A stretch of 14,315 nucleotides of DNA from Betaproteobacteria bacterium. GTDB lineage: Bacteria > Pseudomonadota > Gammaproteobacteria > Burkholderiales > Ferrovaceae. The notes beneath the pieces were generated by a model. The model was not told the origin of the DNA, ran no database searches, and was given only the letters and a program-made list of their open reading frames with translations. The stretch spans positions 1 to 14,315 of the forward strand of contig JAGWPH010000246.1 in NCBI GenBank assembly GCA_028870615.1, given 5' to 3'. This document shows positions 1-7,979 of this stretch, one piece after another (within the stretch, counting starts at the first letter, position 1; each line of letters begins with the position of its first letter). The position numbers and the translations under genes were made by a program.

Positions 1-601
1 CGTTGAGCTGGAGCTGGTCCGCAAGTTCCTTTTCCGGAAAAGCCTTGGCGCCGACGATGTTGATTTCACGGATGTGCGCCACTTCCCCTTCAACGATGTT
101 AAAGGTCAGCGCCACCCGGTTGCGCGGCATCGGGGTCACGGTGGTGGTGACCTGGGCCGAATATTTTCCTTTGCCCAGATACTGGCGCTTCAATTCTTTT
201 TCGGCCTTGTCGAGCAGGGATTTATCGTAGATGCGGGATTCTGCAATCCCGATGGACTTGAGGGCATCCTTCAACTGGTCCTTGTTAAAGGCCTTGGCGC
301 CATTGATATCAATGCGCGCAATCGAGGGCCGTTCCTGCACGACAACCACCAGGACATCTCCATCGGATTCGAGCCGGACGTCGGAGAAAAACCCCGTGTC
401 ATACAAGGATTTGACTGCTGTGCCGGCTTTTTCACTGGTGACGGTATCACCCACCTTGAGCGGCAAGTAACTAAAGATCGTTCCCGCCTCGATGCGCTGC
501 GCCCCTTCAACCCGGATGTCCCGGATGGTGAAGGGGGATAGGGCCCAGGCTGCGGTGCTCAGCAACACACAGCACATGGCAAGAAACGTGCGAATTGTCA
601 T
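1..601 (-). CDS. bamA: BamA, outer-membrane protein assembly factor (N-terminal part; runs off left edge)
   Basis: BamA is the central subunit of the BAM complex, which folds and inserts beta-barrel proteins into the outer membrane. Only the first 200 codons are here, read leftward from an ATG at 601-599. The protein starts with a clear Sec signal peptide: a basic start (MTIR), a hydrophobic core, then a likely cleavage site after AWA at residues 18-20. POTRA repeat 1 follows at about 23-92 (FTIRDIRVEGAQRI, later YDTGFFSDVRLE), POTRA 2 at about 93-170 (ARIDINGAKAF, KRQYLGKGKYSA), and POTRA 3 begins near 174 (IREINIVGAKAFPEKEL). The remaining POTRAs and the barrel lie beyond the window. It starts 8 bases after the rseP stop, so it is very probably co-transcribed; the upstream Shine-Dalgarno is weak. 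Placement after rseP is the usual proteobacterial order; skp and lpxD would be expected next, by inference. Confidence 0.95.
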   Translation of the reverse strand, partial: MTIRTFLAMCCVLLSTAAWALSPFTIRDIRVEGAQRIEAGTIFSYLPLKVGDTVTSEKAGTAVKSLYDTGFFSDVRLESDGDVLVVVVQERPSIARIDINGAKAFNKDQLKDALKSIGIAESRIYDKSLLDKAEKELKRQYLGKGKYSAQVTTTVTPMPRNRVALTFNIVEGEVAHIREINIVGAKAFPEKELADQLQLN

Positions 602-609
602 GGACCCGA

Positions 610-1989
610 TCAGTTGGTTAGCAGACGTTGAATATCGTTATAAAGTGCAAATCCCATCAGGGCAACCAGAAGCATGAGACCCACCCGTTGCGTCAAAACC
701 AGCATACGATCGGAAACGGGACTTCCCTTGATCAGTTCGGCAACATAATACATCAAATGCCCTCCATCCAATAATGGGACTGGCAACAGATTAAGCGCTC
801 CCAGGCTGATGCTGATTAACGCAATGAAGGTGAGATAGGGAACAGCCCCCATGCGCGCGGTCTGCCCGGCATAATCAGCAATCTGAATGGGGCCCCCCAC
901 ATTTTTCCAGGAGGCCTCGCCCATCAGCATCGCGGCAAAGGTCTTGAAGGTCAATCGGGTCACTTCCCAAGTCTTGCTTCCTGCATGTTGTAGCGCGCCG
1001 ATGGGGTCCTCGCGTACCGTGGTCCAGTAGTGCGCGCTGAGTTCAGGCGAGAGCCGGGGAGAAACGCCGATCTTGCCCACCACTTCGCCCCCTTCACCGT
1101 GCTCGGCCTGGGGCGTAAGGGTAACGACGCGGGTCTGACCCTGACGGTCGAGGGTCATGGTCAATACATGGCCTGCGCTGGCCCTGATGATTTTCACCAG
1201 GGCCTGCCAGGAGGTCAGGGGTTGCCCATCAACAGCCTGGATGCGGTCTCCCGTTTGCAGACCGGCGTGCGCGGCGGGCCCTTCAGGCAGAACCCGTCCG
1301 ACTTCGGGCGGAATCGGGAAATCCCAGGGCTTGAGTCCGATTCGATTAAGCAGATCGGCGTCCCGTTGCGAAGCCTCCAACTGGGACAGATCCAGTTCAT
1401 GCAGCGCGACGTGTCCCGCCTCGTCCTGGGTCTTGATCTCGAGATGCTCTTTTTCCAGCGCCTGGTCAATCAGGAGGAGCTGTACCTCATTCCAGGTTTC
1501 GACGGGCTGATGTGCCACCTGGATAATCCTCTCGCCTGCCTGAAACCCGGCGCTGGCTGCCAGGGTTCCGGGAGGGGGCGCGTCCACATAAGGAACGAGT
1601 CCTGGAATGCCATACAGATAAAGGCCACAGTAAATCAGGAAAGCCAGGATGAAATTGGCCAACGGACCGGCCACCACGATGGCAAAGCGCCGCGCCAGGG
1701 ATTGCCGGTTGAAAGCACGCGCGACCTCTTCGGGCGGGACAATCCCCTCCCGCTCATCCAGCATCCGCACATACCCTCCCAGCGGAAACGCTCCGATCAC
1801 CCACTCCGTCTGATCTGGCCCGCGCCGGGACTGCCACAATGGTTTGCCAAACCCAATGGAAAATCGCAACACCTTGACGCCCATGCGGCGCGCCACCCAA
1901 TAGTGGCCCCATTCATGAACCACGATCAGCATCAGCAGGGCCCCCAGGAAAGCGAGGGCCGTTAGAAGCCCGTTTCCTATCAGGCTCAT
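610..1989 (-). CDS. rseP: RseP, site-2 intramembrane zinc metalloprotease
   Basis: RseP is an inner-membrane protease that cleaves the anti-sigma factor RseA within the membrane during the sigma-E envelope stress response, and also clears remnant signal peptides. The 459-residue protein (E. coli about 450) has the zinc-binding HEWGH motif at 25-29 inside the first membrane segment, with the GFG loop (SIGFGKPLW) at 44-52. Two PDZ domains lie at about 125-215 and 228-310 (second one: [19 protein letters not shown]). The third metal ligand is the aspartate of [11 protein letters not shown] at 400-410 (D408), followed by a last hydrophobic segment near 430-450. All catalytic residues are present. 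The ATG shares four bases (ATGA) with the dxr stop, and an AGGAG Shine-Dalgarno sits at 1995-1999 inside the dxr end, five bases before the ATG, which supports this start. Translation is probably coupled to dxr. Confidence 0.97.
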   Translation of the reverse strand: MSLIGNGLLTALAFLGALLMLIVVHEWGHYWVARRMGVKVLRFSIGFGKPLWQSRRGPDQTEWVIGAFPLGGYVRMLDEREGIVPPEEVARAFNRQSLARRFAIVVAGPLANFILAFLIYCGLYLYGIPGLVPYVDAPPPGTLAASAGFQAGERIIQVAHQPVETWNEVQLLLIDQALEKEHLEIKTQDEAGHVALHELDLSQLEASQRDADLLNRIGLKPWDFPIPPEVGRVLPEGPAAHAGLQTGDRIQAVDGQPLTSWQALVKIIRASAGHVLTMTLDRQGQTRVVTLTPQAEHGEGGEVVGKIGVSPRLSPELSAHYWTTVREDPIGALQHAGSKTWEVTRLTFKTFAAMLMGEASWKNVGGPIQIADYAGQTARMGAVPYLTFIALISISLGALNLLPVPLLDGGHLMYYVAELIKGSPVSDRMLVLTQRVGLMLLVALMGFALYNDIQRLLTN

Positions 1990-3182
1990 GAACGCTCCTG
2001 CTGTTGAATCAACGCGGCAGCGATGGCGCGACTCCGGGCATCGGCATCCAGCACCGTGGCCAGCGTATCCCCCGGCTCGGGAGAAAGCGTATCCAGCACC
2101 TTGGCAATGAGTCCCGGGATCTGGTCAAAACGCAGCTGTCGCTCCAGAAAGGCAGCGACAGCCACTTCATTGGCGGCATTCAGGATTGCCGGCGCCGTTC
2201 CACCCGTCCGGATGGCCCGATAGGCCAGGGACACTGCAGGGAAACGCTGGGGGTCAAGCGCCTGAAAACGCAACGCACCGATGGTCGTCAAATCAAGCGC
2301 CGCGACACCTGACGAAATGCGTTCAGGAAAAGCCAGCGCATGCGCAATCGGCGTACGCATGTCGGGGCACCCCAACTGCGCAATGACCGAGCCGTCCACA
2401 TAAGCCACCATGGAATGAACAATGCTTTCCGGATGGATCACGATGTCCACCTGATCGGGTCGGGCACCGAACAGCCAGCACGCCTCGATCAATTCCAGTC
2501 CCTTGTTCATCATGGTGGCAGAGTCCACGGAAATCTTGCGCCCCATGACCCAGTTTGGATGCTTGCAGGCCTCGTCGGGAGTGACCCACATCAGATCGGA
2601 CAGGGCGCGGTGCAGGAACGGCCCACCGGAAGCCGTCAACGTGATGCGGCTGACGCCGGCGGCCCCGAGCCCCTGGGCATGATGATGGGGCAGCGACTGG
2701 AACACGGCATTATGTTCGCTGTCCACGGGCAGCAGGGTCGCCCCGCTTGCCCGCACAGCATCCATCAGAAGGGCCCCGGACATCACCAGGGCTTCCTTGT
2801 TGGCCAGCAGGATGCGCTTGCCTGCCTGAGCAGCCGCCAGCGTGGGCGCCAGGCCTGCAGCACCAACGATGGCCGCCATGACGATGCTGACCTCGGGAGC
2901 GGAGGCCACCCTGGACAGGGCTTCAGCTCCGTGCAGAATTTCAGTTTCCGGTCGGGCGCCGTCGGCCGTCAGCAACCGGCGCAAACGTTCTGCATCGGCT
3001 GCATGTTCCACCACAGCAAAGCGCGGGGTAAAGCGTTGGCACTGTTGCGCCAGTTTTTCTATATTGCGGTGCGCCGTCAACGCAAAAAGCTGATAGCGGT
3101 CAGGATGCAACGCCACCACTTCCAGGGTATTGCACCCGATGGTGCCGGTTGCCCCCAGCAAGGTCAAAAATTGCCGGGCCAT
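1986..3182 (-). CDS. dxr: Dxr, 1-deoxy-D-xylulose 5-phosphate reductoisomerase
   Basis: Dxr (IspC) converts 1-deoxy-D-xylulose 5-phosphate to 2-C-methyl-D-erythritol 4-phosphate with NADPH, the committed step of the MEP isoprenoid pathway and the target of fosmidomycin. The 398-residue cytosolic protein has an N-terminal nucleotide-binding motif GATGTIG at 10-16 (a variant of the common GSTGSIG), LLANKEALV at 125-133, the metal-binding DSEH at 154-157, ASGGPF at 184-189, HPNWVMG at 208-214, and [14 protein letters not shown] at 221-234, whose N226, K227 and E230 correspond to the substrate and metal ligands known in E. coli. Nothing essential is missing. Its ATG overlaps the cdsA stop by one base (TGATG), and a GGAG lies eight bases upstream within cdsA. 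Its product pathway feeds UppS two genes upstream, which makes functional sense of the cluster. Confidence 0.98.
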   Translation of the reverse strand: MARQFLTLLGATGTIGCNTLEVVALHPDRYQLFALTAHRNIEKLAQQCQRFTPRFAVVEHAADAERLRRLLTADGARPETEILHGAEALSRVASAPEVSIVMAAIVGAAGLAPTLAAAQAGKRILLANKEALVMSGALLMDAVRASGATLLPVDSEHNAVFQSLPHHHAQGLGAAGVSRITLTASGGPFLHRALSDLMWVTPDEACKHPNWVMGRKISVDSATMMNKGLELIEACWLFGARPDQVDIVIHPESIVHSMVAYVDGSVIAQLGCPDMRTPIAHALAFPERISSGVAALDLTTIGALRFQALDPQRFPAVSLAYRAIRTGGTAPAILNAANEVAVAAFLERQLRFDQIPGLIAKVLDTLSPEPGDTLATVLDADARSRAIAAALIQQQERS

Positions 3183-4006
3183 CAGCCCTGCTCCAGCAAC
3201 ATCAGCGCCACCAGAGGCAAGGTCGCAGTGAGGGCATCAATGCGATCAAGAATACCGCCATGGCCTGGCAAAGCTGTGCCGCTATCCTTGACCCCGGCAC
3301 AGCGCTTGATCCAGGACTCAAACAGGTCCCCTTCGATGCCCAACACCGTCATGGCCAATAGCAACGGAATCCATCCGCTTCCGGTCGCGTGGATCACCTG
3401 TCCTATCGCATCCTTCCCCTGTGCATCCCACTGCCACAGTGTGACAGCGTAGATCAATACGACGGCGAAGGCGCCTGCAACGCCTTCCCAGGTTTTTCCG
3501 GGGCTGATGACCGGTGCCAATTTGTGCTGTCCGACAACGCGCCCCACAAGATAGGCTGCCGTGTCCGACAACCAGACCACCATCATGAACATCAACAGCA
3601 CCCAGGGTCCGGCCATGCGCAGACTGATCAAGGCGAATCCCGCAGGCAGGATCACCACCCACCCCGTCAGCGCCAGCATTGCTGGGCTTTCCACCCGCCA
3701 TTGACGGATCAGCCAGAACGGCACACCCGCCACCCAGAACAGCATCGAAACAGCGTAAAGCGCCTTCAGCATTGCAGTCGAATCCGGAACCGCGGCCCAG
3801 GACAACAGCCCGGCCAGCCCGGCTGTGGCAAGCACATAAACCCCCCTGGACACGTCGGGAAATCGGGCCAGCCCGGCCCATTCCCAACTGGCCCCCAAAA
3901 CAGCCACCAGGATGGCGCCCTGCCAAACCGCTGGCGAAGCCTTGAACAGAAGGACCCCCAGCAACGCCAGCAGGGCCGCTGCCGTCAGGATTCTGGCGCG
4001 TAACAT
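3182..4006 (-). CDS. cdsA: CdsA, phosphatidate cytidylyltransferase
   Basis: CdsA makes CDP-diacylglycerol from phosphatidic acid and CTP in the inner membrane, the branch point for all bacterial phospholipids. The 274-residue protein is strongly hydrophobic, with repeated membrane segments (for example about 8-24, 30-45, 57-72, 112-130, 135-147, 176-192, 212-224). Conserved cytosolic motifs are SDTAAY at 147-152, SPGKTWEG at 168-175 and the C-terminal family signature at 231-257, with S231, K234, R235, K240, D241, H249, G250, G251, D254, R255 and D257 all in place. The start overlaps the end of uppS by 22 bases; no strong Shine-Dalgarno is visible, so coupling to uppS translation is likely (inference). 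The stop shares one base with the dxr start. Confidence 0.97.
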   Translation of the reverse strand: MLRARILTAAALLALLGVLLFKASPAVWQGAILVAVLGASWEWAGLARFPDVSRGVYVLATAGLAGLLSWAAVPDSTAMLKALYAVSMLFWVAGVPFWLIRQWRVESPAMLALTGWVVILPAGFALISLRMAGPWVLLMFMMVVWLSDTAAYLVGRVVGQHKLAPVISPGKTWEGVAGAFAVVLIYAVTLWQWDAQGKDAIGQVIHATGSGWIPLLLAMTVLGIEGDLFESWIKRCAGVKDSGTALPGHGGILDRIDALTATLPLVALMLLEQG

Positions 4007-4746
4007 TGTTCGCTGGTCCGCCCGAAACGGCGCTCGCGCTGCTGATAGGAACGGATGGCCGCGTTCAGGCTTTCCGCATCAAAATCCGGCCATAAGGTTT
4101 CAGTGAAGTAGAGTTCGGTGTACGCCAGCTGCCATAACAGGAAGTTGCTGATACGCTGTTCCCCTCCCGTCCGAATAAACAGATCAGGTTCGGGAGCCTC
4201 CCCCATGGCCAGAAAGGGCGTCAGGTCGGACTCCGTGATGTCGCCTGCGGCTTTTTCCGGATGGGCGTGCAACAGGGCATTCATGCCCTGCAGGATATCC
4301 CAGCGGCCCCCGTAGTTGACGGCGACGGTCAGGGTGAGACGGGTGTTGTCGCGGGTCAATGCATGGGCTTCGGCAATCAGGGTTTCAATCCGGGGACCCA
4401 GACGTGCCAGGTCGCCGATGATGCGGACCCGGATGTTGGCCTGGTGAAGACGGGAAATTTCGCTTTCAAGGATACTGATGAACAGTTGCATCAGCATTGA
4501 GACTTCTTCAGGAGGACGACGCCAGTTTTCACTGCTGAAGGCAAACAGGGTCAGGTATTCCACACCCAGGCGTGCCGCGCTCTCCACCAGGGCACGCACC
4601 GCTTCGCTGCCCCGCCGATGCCCCGCAATCCTGGGCAGCAGCCGCTGGCGTGCCCAGCGCCCATTACCATCCATGATCAGGGCAATATGCCGCGGGATGC
4701 GTCCTGCTTCGGGGATATCAAGTGTTGAACTTTGCGAACGCGCCAT
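3985..4746 (-). CDS. uppS: UppS, undecaprenyl diphosphate synthase (di-trans,poly-cis)
   Basis: UppS adds eight isopentenyl units to farnesyl diphosphate to give C55 undecaprenyl diphosphate, the lipid carrier for peptidoglycan and surface polysaccharide. The frame is open upstream to a TTG at 4782, but I start at the ATG at 4746-4744: it has a strong AGAGGAAGG Shine-Dalgarno at 4752-4760 and gives a 253-residue protein, the E. coli length, with the catalytic aspartate at position 26 (IMDGNGRWA) as in E. coli. Other family motifs present are [44 protein letters not shown] and [13 protein letters not shown]. The C-terminus ends in the usual RERRFGRT region. It begins 32 bases after the frr stop and overlaps the cdsA start by 22 bases. 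Confidence 0.97.
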   Translation of the reverse strand: MARSQSSTLDIPEAGRIPRHIALIMDGNGRWARQRLLPRIAGHRRGSEAVRALVESAARLGVEYLTLFAFSSENWRRPPEEVSMLMQLFISILESEISRLHQANIRVRIIGDLARLGPRIETLIAEAHALTRDNTRLTLTVAVNYGGRWDILQGMNALLHAHPEKAAGDITESDLTPFLAMGEAPEPDLFIRTGGEQRISNFLLWQLAYTELYFTETLWPDFDAESLNAAIRSYQQRERRFGRTSEQCYAPES

Positions 4747-4751
4747 GGAAA

Positions 4752-4760
4752 CCTTCCTCT
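4752..4760 (-). promoter_or_regulatory. Ribosome binding site that decides the uppS start
   Basis: On the minus strand AGAGGAAGG lies five bases upstream of the ATG at 4746. This long purine-rich match to the anti-Shine-Dalgarno supports the 253-codon form over the longer reading from a TTG at 4782, which would overlap the last codons of frr and add 12 residues not expected in the family. Confidence 0.8.
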
Positions 4761-4778
4761 CAAATGAGTGCGGGAAGG

Positions 4779-5336
4779 TCAAACAGCCATCAGCTCGGCT
4801 TCCTTGACGGAAAGCAGCTTGTCGATTTCACCCACGTGACGGTCTGTCAGCTTCTGGATGTCCTCCTGGGCACGGCGCTCTTCATCTTCAGAAATGGATT
4901 TGGATTTATGCAATTCCTTCAAATGCGCCAGCGCATCGCGCCGGATGTTGCGCACAGCCACGCGCGCATTCTCGGCCTCGGCTTTGACCACCTTGGTGAG
5001 GTCACGACGACGCTCTTCGGTGAGCGACGGCATCGGCACCCGGATCAGGTCGCCCTGGGCGGACGGATTGAGTCCCAGATCAGCGTCGCGGATCGCTTTT
5101 TCGATGGCGGAGACCATTTTCTTTTCGTAGGGGGACACGCCGATGGTGCGCGCATCAATGAGATTGATTCCGGCCACCTGATTGATTGGCGTCAGGGTCC
5201 CGTAATAGTCCACCCGGACGTGATCCAGCAATCCTGAGTGGGCACGACCCGTGCGGACTTTTCCCAGATCTGTCTTGAGCGTCTCGACTGATTTCTGCAT
5301 TTTCTGTTCGGCAGATTTCTTGACATCGGCAATCAT
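4779..5336 (-). CDS. frr: Frr, ribosome recycling factor
   Basis: Frr works with EF-G after termination to split the ribosome from mRNA. The 185-residue protein has the family's exact size and its two-domain plan: a long helical-bundle domain made from residues 1-30 and about 105-185, and a small beta domain between them (about 31-104). Recognisable conserved stretches are [72 protein letters not shown] and [10 protein letters not shown]. The start at 5336 has GGAG about seven to nine bases upstream. It lies 17 bases downstream of pyrH, in the near-universal order rpsB-tsf-pyrH-frr. Confidence 0.98.
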   Translation of the reverse strand: MIADVKKSAEQKMQKSVETLKTDLGKVRTGRAHSGLLDHVRVDYYGTLTPINQVAGINLIDARTIGVSPYEKKMVSAIEKAIRDADLGLNPSAQGDLIRVPMPSLTEERRRDLTKVVKAEAENARVAVRNIRRDALAHLKELHKSKSISEDEERRAQEDIQKLTDRHVGEIDKLLSVKEAELMAV

Positions 5337-5353
5337 CGCATTCTCCAGGCAAC

Positions 5354-6070
5354 TTAATTTGTGATGAACGTGCCTTCAGCTTCGCCCATGACCACGCGTT
5401 TCAATGCACCGGGTTTGAGGATACTGAACACGCAAATCGGCAGGTTCTGGTCGCGACACAGGGTCAGTGCAGTCGCGTCCATGACTTTGAGATTATTGAT
5501 GATGGCTTCTTCGAAAGTAAGGCGCTGGTAACGTTGGGCCTGCTCATCCTTGAGTGGATCGGCCGTGTAGATGCCATCCACCTTGGTGCCCTTGAGCACC
5601 ACTTCGGCACTCATCTCGGCACCGCGCAGGGCAGCAGCCGTGTCGGTGGTAAAGAACGGGTTGCCCGTGCCGGCAGCAAAGATGACCACTTTGCCTTCTT
5701 CCAGGTAACGCAATGCCTTGCCACGGATATAGGGCTCGGCGACCTGTTCCAGGTTGAGCGCCGACTGGACCCGGCTGACTATCCCCACCCGACGCATGGC
5801 GTCCTGCAGCGCCAGGGCATTCATGACCGTGGCAAGCATCCCCATATAGTCTGCGGTAGCCCGATCAATGCCTTCGGCACCGAGGGCGACGCCCCGAAAA
5901 ATGTTGCCGCCGCCGATCACCACCCCCACCTGCACGCCGATCTGGATGACTGAAGCCACTTCAGCCACGATGCGGTCGATGGTCGCGCGATTGATGCCGT
6001 AAGCATCGTCGCCCATCAGGGCTTCGCCTGACAATTTGAGGAGAATACGCTGATAGACGGGTTTCATCAT
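5354..6070 (-). CDS. pyrH: PyrH, UMP kinase
   Basis: PyrH phosphorylates UMP to UDP using ATP, a cytosolic hexameric enzyme of the amino-acid-kinase fold, usually activated by GTP and inhibited by UTP. The 238-residue protein shows [11 protein letters not shown] at 8-18 (phosphate-binding lysine), GGGNIFRG at 53-60, the UMP-binding [14 protein letters not shown] stretch at 133-146 and [10 protein letters not shown] at 163-172. Two ATGs stand in tandem (6070 and 6067); I take the first because a GGAGG at 6081-6085 is ten bases from it. That site lies inside the last codons of tsf, whose stop is only six bases upstream, so pyrH translation likely depends on ribosomes finishing tsf. Confidence 0.98.
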   Translation of the reverse strand: MMKPVYQRILLKLSGEALMGDDAYGINRATIDRIVAEVASVIQIGVQVGVVIGGGNIFRGVALGAEGIDRATADYMGMLATVMNALALQDAMRRVGIVSRVQSALNLEQVAEPYIRGKALRYLEEGKVVIFAAGTGNPFFTTDTAAALRGAEMSAEVVLKGTKVDGIYTADPLKDEQAQRYQRLTFEEAIINNLKVMDATALTLCRDQNLPICVFSILKPGALKRVVMGEAEGTFITN

Positions 6071-6076
6071 GGGGCT

Positions 6077-6967
6077 TCAGCCTCCAGCCATGGCTCCTGC
6101 GGCTGCAGCCACTTCAGCCGCAAAGTCTTCGTTCTTTTTTTCGATACCCTCGCCCACGATGAACATGCTGAAACCATTCACGCGTGCGCCCCGGGACGCC
6201 AGGAGTTTTTCCACGGTCTGGTCAGGATCCTTGACGAACGGTTGTCCCAGCAGGGTGACTTCGGCCAGATATTTGACCACACGTCCTTCCACCATACGCG
6301 CGATGATCTCCGCAGGCTTGCCCGACTCGGCGGCCTGGGCGGTGTAAATTTCACGCTCCTTGGCCAACAGTCCGGCAGGGACATCGTCCCGGGAAACGCA
6401 AATGGGCTTGCTGGCCGCAATGTGCATGGCAATATCGCGCCCCAGCGCAGCATCACCACCCACCAGATCAACCATGACGCCAATACGGGACCCGTGCAGG
6501 TACTGGGCGAGATGGCCCGCCGCATCGAAACGGACAAAGCGCCGCACCGTCATGTTTTCACCCAGTTTCATGACCAGCGCCTTGCGCATGGCCTCAAGCG
6601 TGCCGCCTTCTGACAGGGCACCATTGACCAGCGCATCAACGTCAGCCGGCGACTGACGCGCCACCTGTTCAGCCACCTGGCGCGCAAAGGCGACAAAGTC
6701 CTGGTTTTTGGCGACAAAGTCGGTTTCACAATTGACTTCCGCCAGCACGCCCACCTTGCCATCAGCCGAGACAAACGACGCCACCACCCCTTCGGCTGCA
6801 ATCCGGCCGGCAGCCTTGCTGGCCTTGGCACCACTGCGAATACGCAAGAGGTCTTCGGCAGCTTTCAGGTCGCCCTGGGCTTCCGTGAGTGCCTTCTTGC
6901 ATTCCATCATGCCCAGCCCGGTCAGCTCACGCAATTCCTTGACCATTGCTGCGGTAATTTCCACCAT
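6077..6967 (-). CDS. tsf: Tsf, translation elongation factor EF-Ts
   Basis: EF-Ts is the nucleotide exchange factor that recycles EF-Tu from GDP to GTP. At 296 residues it is slightly longer than the E. coli protein (283). The N-terminal UBA-like domain carries the signature [16 protein letters not shown] (12-27), and the core holds [10 protein letters not shown] (77-86), whose TDFV motif inserts near the EF-Tu magnesium site. The C-terminal part has [11 protein letters not shown], a conserved coiled-coil/C-terminal module region, and ends in an alanine- and glycine-rich tail. It starts 18 bases after rpsB, the classic two-gene pairing; the site upstream (GTGGGG) is a weak Shine-Dalgarno, which suggests tsf relies partly on ribosomes from rpsB (inference). 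Confidence 0.98.
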   Translation of the reverse strand: MVEITAAMVKELRELTGLGMMECKKALTEAQGDLKAAEDLLRIRSGAKASKAAGRIAAEGVVASFVSADGKVGVLAEVNCETDFVAKNQDFVAFARQVAEQVARQSPADVDALVNGALSEGGTLEAMRKALVMKLGENMTVRRFVRFDAAGHLAQYLHGSRIGVMVDLVGGDAALGRDIAMHIAASKPICVSRDDVPAGLLAKEREIYTAQAAESGKPAEIIARMVEGRVVKYLAEVTLLGQPFVKDPDQTVEKLLASRGARVNGFSMFIVGEGIEKKNEDFAAEVAAAAGAMAGG

Positions 6968-6985
6968 TTCAATACCCCACTTGAA

Positions 6986-7729
6986 TTATTCTGCAGCCTT
7001 GTCTTCTTCCACTTCGACGAATTCTTCCGTTCCGGGAATTTCGCTGAGGGACTGGGAACGGCCTTCCAGAATGGCATCGGCCACGCCGCGCGCGAACAGT
7101 CGAATCGCCCGTGTCGAGTCGTCGTTGCCGGGAATGACATAATCGATCCCTTCGATGGAATTGTTGGTATCCACCACACCGATGATGGGAATGCCCAGTT
7201 TGCGCGCTTCGACGATGGCGTTTTTCTGGTAACCCACATCAATAACGAACAGGGCATCGGGGATACCATTCATGTCCTTGATGCCCCCCAGGCTTCGTTC
7301 GAGTTTTTCAAACTCACGCTGGTAATTGAGGGCTTCCTTTTTGGAGAGCTTGTCCATCGAACCATCGGCGATCATGGTTGCCAGATCGTTGAGACGCTTC
7401 ACGGACTGCTTGACCGTTTTGAAATTGGTCAGCATGCCACCCAGCCAGCGATGGTCCACGAACGGTGCACCGGCACGCAGCGCTTCTTCGCGTACGATGT
7501 CGCGCGCCTGGCGCTTGGTGCCCACAAACAGCACATTGCCTTTGTTGGCCGACAACTGGCGCACAAACCTGATCGCCTCCTGGTACATCGGGAGCGTCTT
7601 TTCCAGGTTGATGATGTGAATCTTGTTTCGATGGCCAAAAATGAAGGGGGCCATCTTGGGGTTCCAGTAACGGGTCTGGTGGCCGAAGTGAACTCCGGCT
7701 TCAAGCATTTGCCGCATGGTGACGGACAT
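6986..7729 (-). CDS. rpsB: RpsB, 30S ribosomal protein S2
   Basis: S2 is a late-assembling 30S subunit protein that helps S1 bind. The 247-residue protein (E. coli 241) opens with the family signature [18 protein letters not shown] followed by [20 protein letters not shown], and carries [53 protein letters not shown] and [11 protein letters not shown], with an acidic C-terminal tail. The reading frame stays open far upstream through the promoter, but the ATG at 7729 is right: it has AAGGAG at 7736-7741 five bases upstream and matches the family start. It is the first gene of the nine-gene minus-strand run, preceded by a structured leader of about 140 bases. Confidence 0.98.
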   Translation of the reverse strand: MSVTMRQMLEAGVHFGHQTRYWNPKMAPFIFGHRNKIHIINLEKTLPMYQEAIRFVRQLSANKGNVLFVGTKRQARDIVREEALRAGAPFVDHRWLGGMLTNFKTVKQSVKRLNDLATMIADGSMDKLSKKEALNYQREFEKLERSLGGIKDMNGIPDALFVIDVGYQKNAIVEARKLGIPIIGVVDTNNSIEGIDYVIPGNDDSTRAIRLFARGVADAILEGRSQSLSEIPGTEEFVEVEEDKAAE

Positions 7730-7735
7730 GGTGAA

Positions 7736-7741
7736 CTCCTT
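7736..7741 (-). promoter_or_regulatory. Ribosome binding site of rpsB
   Basis: AAGGAG on the minus strand, five bases upstream of the rpsB ATG. This strong site fixes the start against an upstream in-frame extension of 53 codons that would run back into the promoter. Confidence 0.85.
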
Positions 7742-7757
7742 GTAAGGGTTAAGCCTC

Positions 7758-7811
7758 CACCGGTCAATAACACCTGCCCACAGGCAGGCACCCTGGTTTT
7801 TCAGACCGGTG
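7758..7811 (-). promoter_or_regulatory. Two-level stem-loop (outer 8-bp stem enclosing a 6-bp hairpin) in rpsB leader
   Basis: The arms CACCGGTC and GACCGGTG at the two ends are perfect reverse complements, 38 bases apart, and enclose a second perfect hairpin CCTGCC-TGTG-GGCAGG at 7773-7788. The 3' arm ends 16 bases before the rpsB Shine-Dalgarno, close enough for a bound protein to affect ribosome loading (inference). Confidence 0.6.
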
Positions 7812-7820
7812 TGCGTATTT

Positions 7821-7836
7821 GCGGTGTTGCCACCGC
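7821..7836 (-). promoter_or_regulatory. GNRA-capped hairpin in rpsB leader
   Basis: On the minus strand GCGGTG and CACCGC pair perfectly around a GCAA loop, a stable GNRA tetraloop type in RNA. The 5' arm could alternatively pair as GUGCG (7838-7834) with CGCAC (7815-7811), which would compete with both this hairpin and the outer stem; this switching idea is speculative. Confidence 0.6.
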
Positions 7837-7878
7837 ACCAAATCAGACCGTAATTGCCCTGGCCCGATAAAGCCGAGC

Positions 7879-7908
7879 ATTCTAGCATTTTTGGTCCGCC
7901 TCACACAA
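7879..7908 (-). promoter_or_regulatory. Predicted promoter of the rpsB operon (extended -10)
   Basis: Minus-strand TAGAAT at 7884-7879 matches the sigma-70 -10 consensus at five of six bases and is preceded by TGC (7887-7885), the extended -10 element. A poor -35 (TTGTGT, 7908-7903, three of six) lies 18 bases upstream. Transcription would start near 7872. It is divergent from the map promoter. Confidence 0.6.
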
Positions 7909-7923
7909 GCCTGCCGGGGCGGA
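7895..7923. repeat. Imperfect inverted repeat between the divergent promoters
   Basis: TCCGCCTC (7895-7902) and GGGGCGGA (7916-7923) are reverse complements at seven of eight positions. The dyad centre, about 7909, lies close to the midpoint of the two -10 elements (about 7906), and arm centres are about 21 bp apart, two turns of DNA. This placement would suit a shared operator, but the arms are short and GC-rich, so chance is possible. Confidence 0.35.
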
Positions 7924-7924
7924 G

Positions 7925-7933
7925 TGCTATAAT
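7925..7933 (+). promoter_or_regulatory. Predicted promoter of map-glnD (perfect extended -10)
   Basis: TGCTATAAT is a perfect sigma-70 -10 hexamer (7928-7933) with the TG extension. No recognisable -35 lies 16-18 bases upstream, as is typical for extended -10 promoters. Transcription would begin near 7940, giving a map leader of about 40 bases. Confidence 0.65.
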
Positions 7934-7979
7934 TCTGCGAAGGCGCAATCATCCTCGCCGTAAACTCATACGCAGAACC

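Larger units (their letters stand above)
7730..7872 (-). promoter_or_regulatory. Structured 5' leader of rpsB, candidate S2 autoregulatory region
   Basis: Between the predicted transcription start (about 7872) and rpsB, the minus-strand RNA has three complementary pairs. First is GCGGUG-GCAA-CACCGC at 7836-7821, a perfect six-pair hairpin closed by a GNRA-type loop. Second is an outer stem CACCGGUC (7811-7804) with GACCGGUG (7765-7758), a perfect eight-pair match. Third, inside it, is CCUGCC-UGUG-GGCAGG at 7788-7773, six pairs extendable by G-U pairs. None is followed by a U run, so these are not terminators. In E. coli the rpsB leader is known to be the target of repression by S2; a matching role here is inference from position and structure. 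Confidence 0.55.

Noticed and set aside
1030..1965. A 311-codon open frame on the plus strand opposite rseP.
   Set aside because: It is a shadow of rseP, which has every catalytic motif; the frame shows no recognisable domain.
2340..3452. A 370-codon open frame on the plus strand opposite dxr and cdsA.
   Set aside because: It lies antisense to two clearly recognised genes, has a composition typical of GC-rich antisense frames (many H, R, Q, G, P) and matches no family I recognise.
4747..4782. Longer uppS reading from a TTG at 4782.
   Set aside because: The ATG at 4746 has a strong ribosome binding site and gives the E. coli length with the catalytic aspartate at residue 26.
7773..7788. The CCTGCC-TGTG-GGCAGG hairpin as a Rho-independent terminator.
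   Set aside because: No T run follows it on either strand, and it lies inside the leader just upstream of rpsB.
7730..7888. In-frame upstream extension of rpsB by 53 codons.
   Set aside because: It would begin inside the -10 promoter element, while the ATG at 7729 has AAGGAG and matches the family N-terminus.
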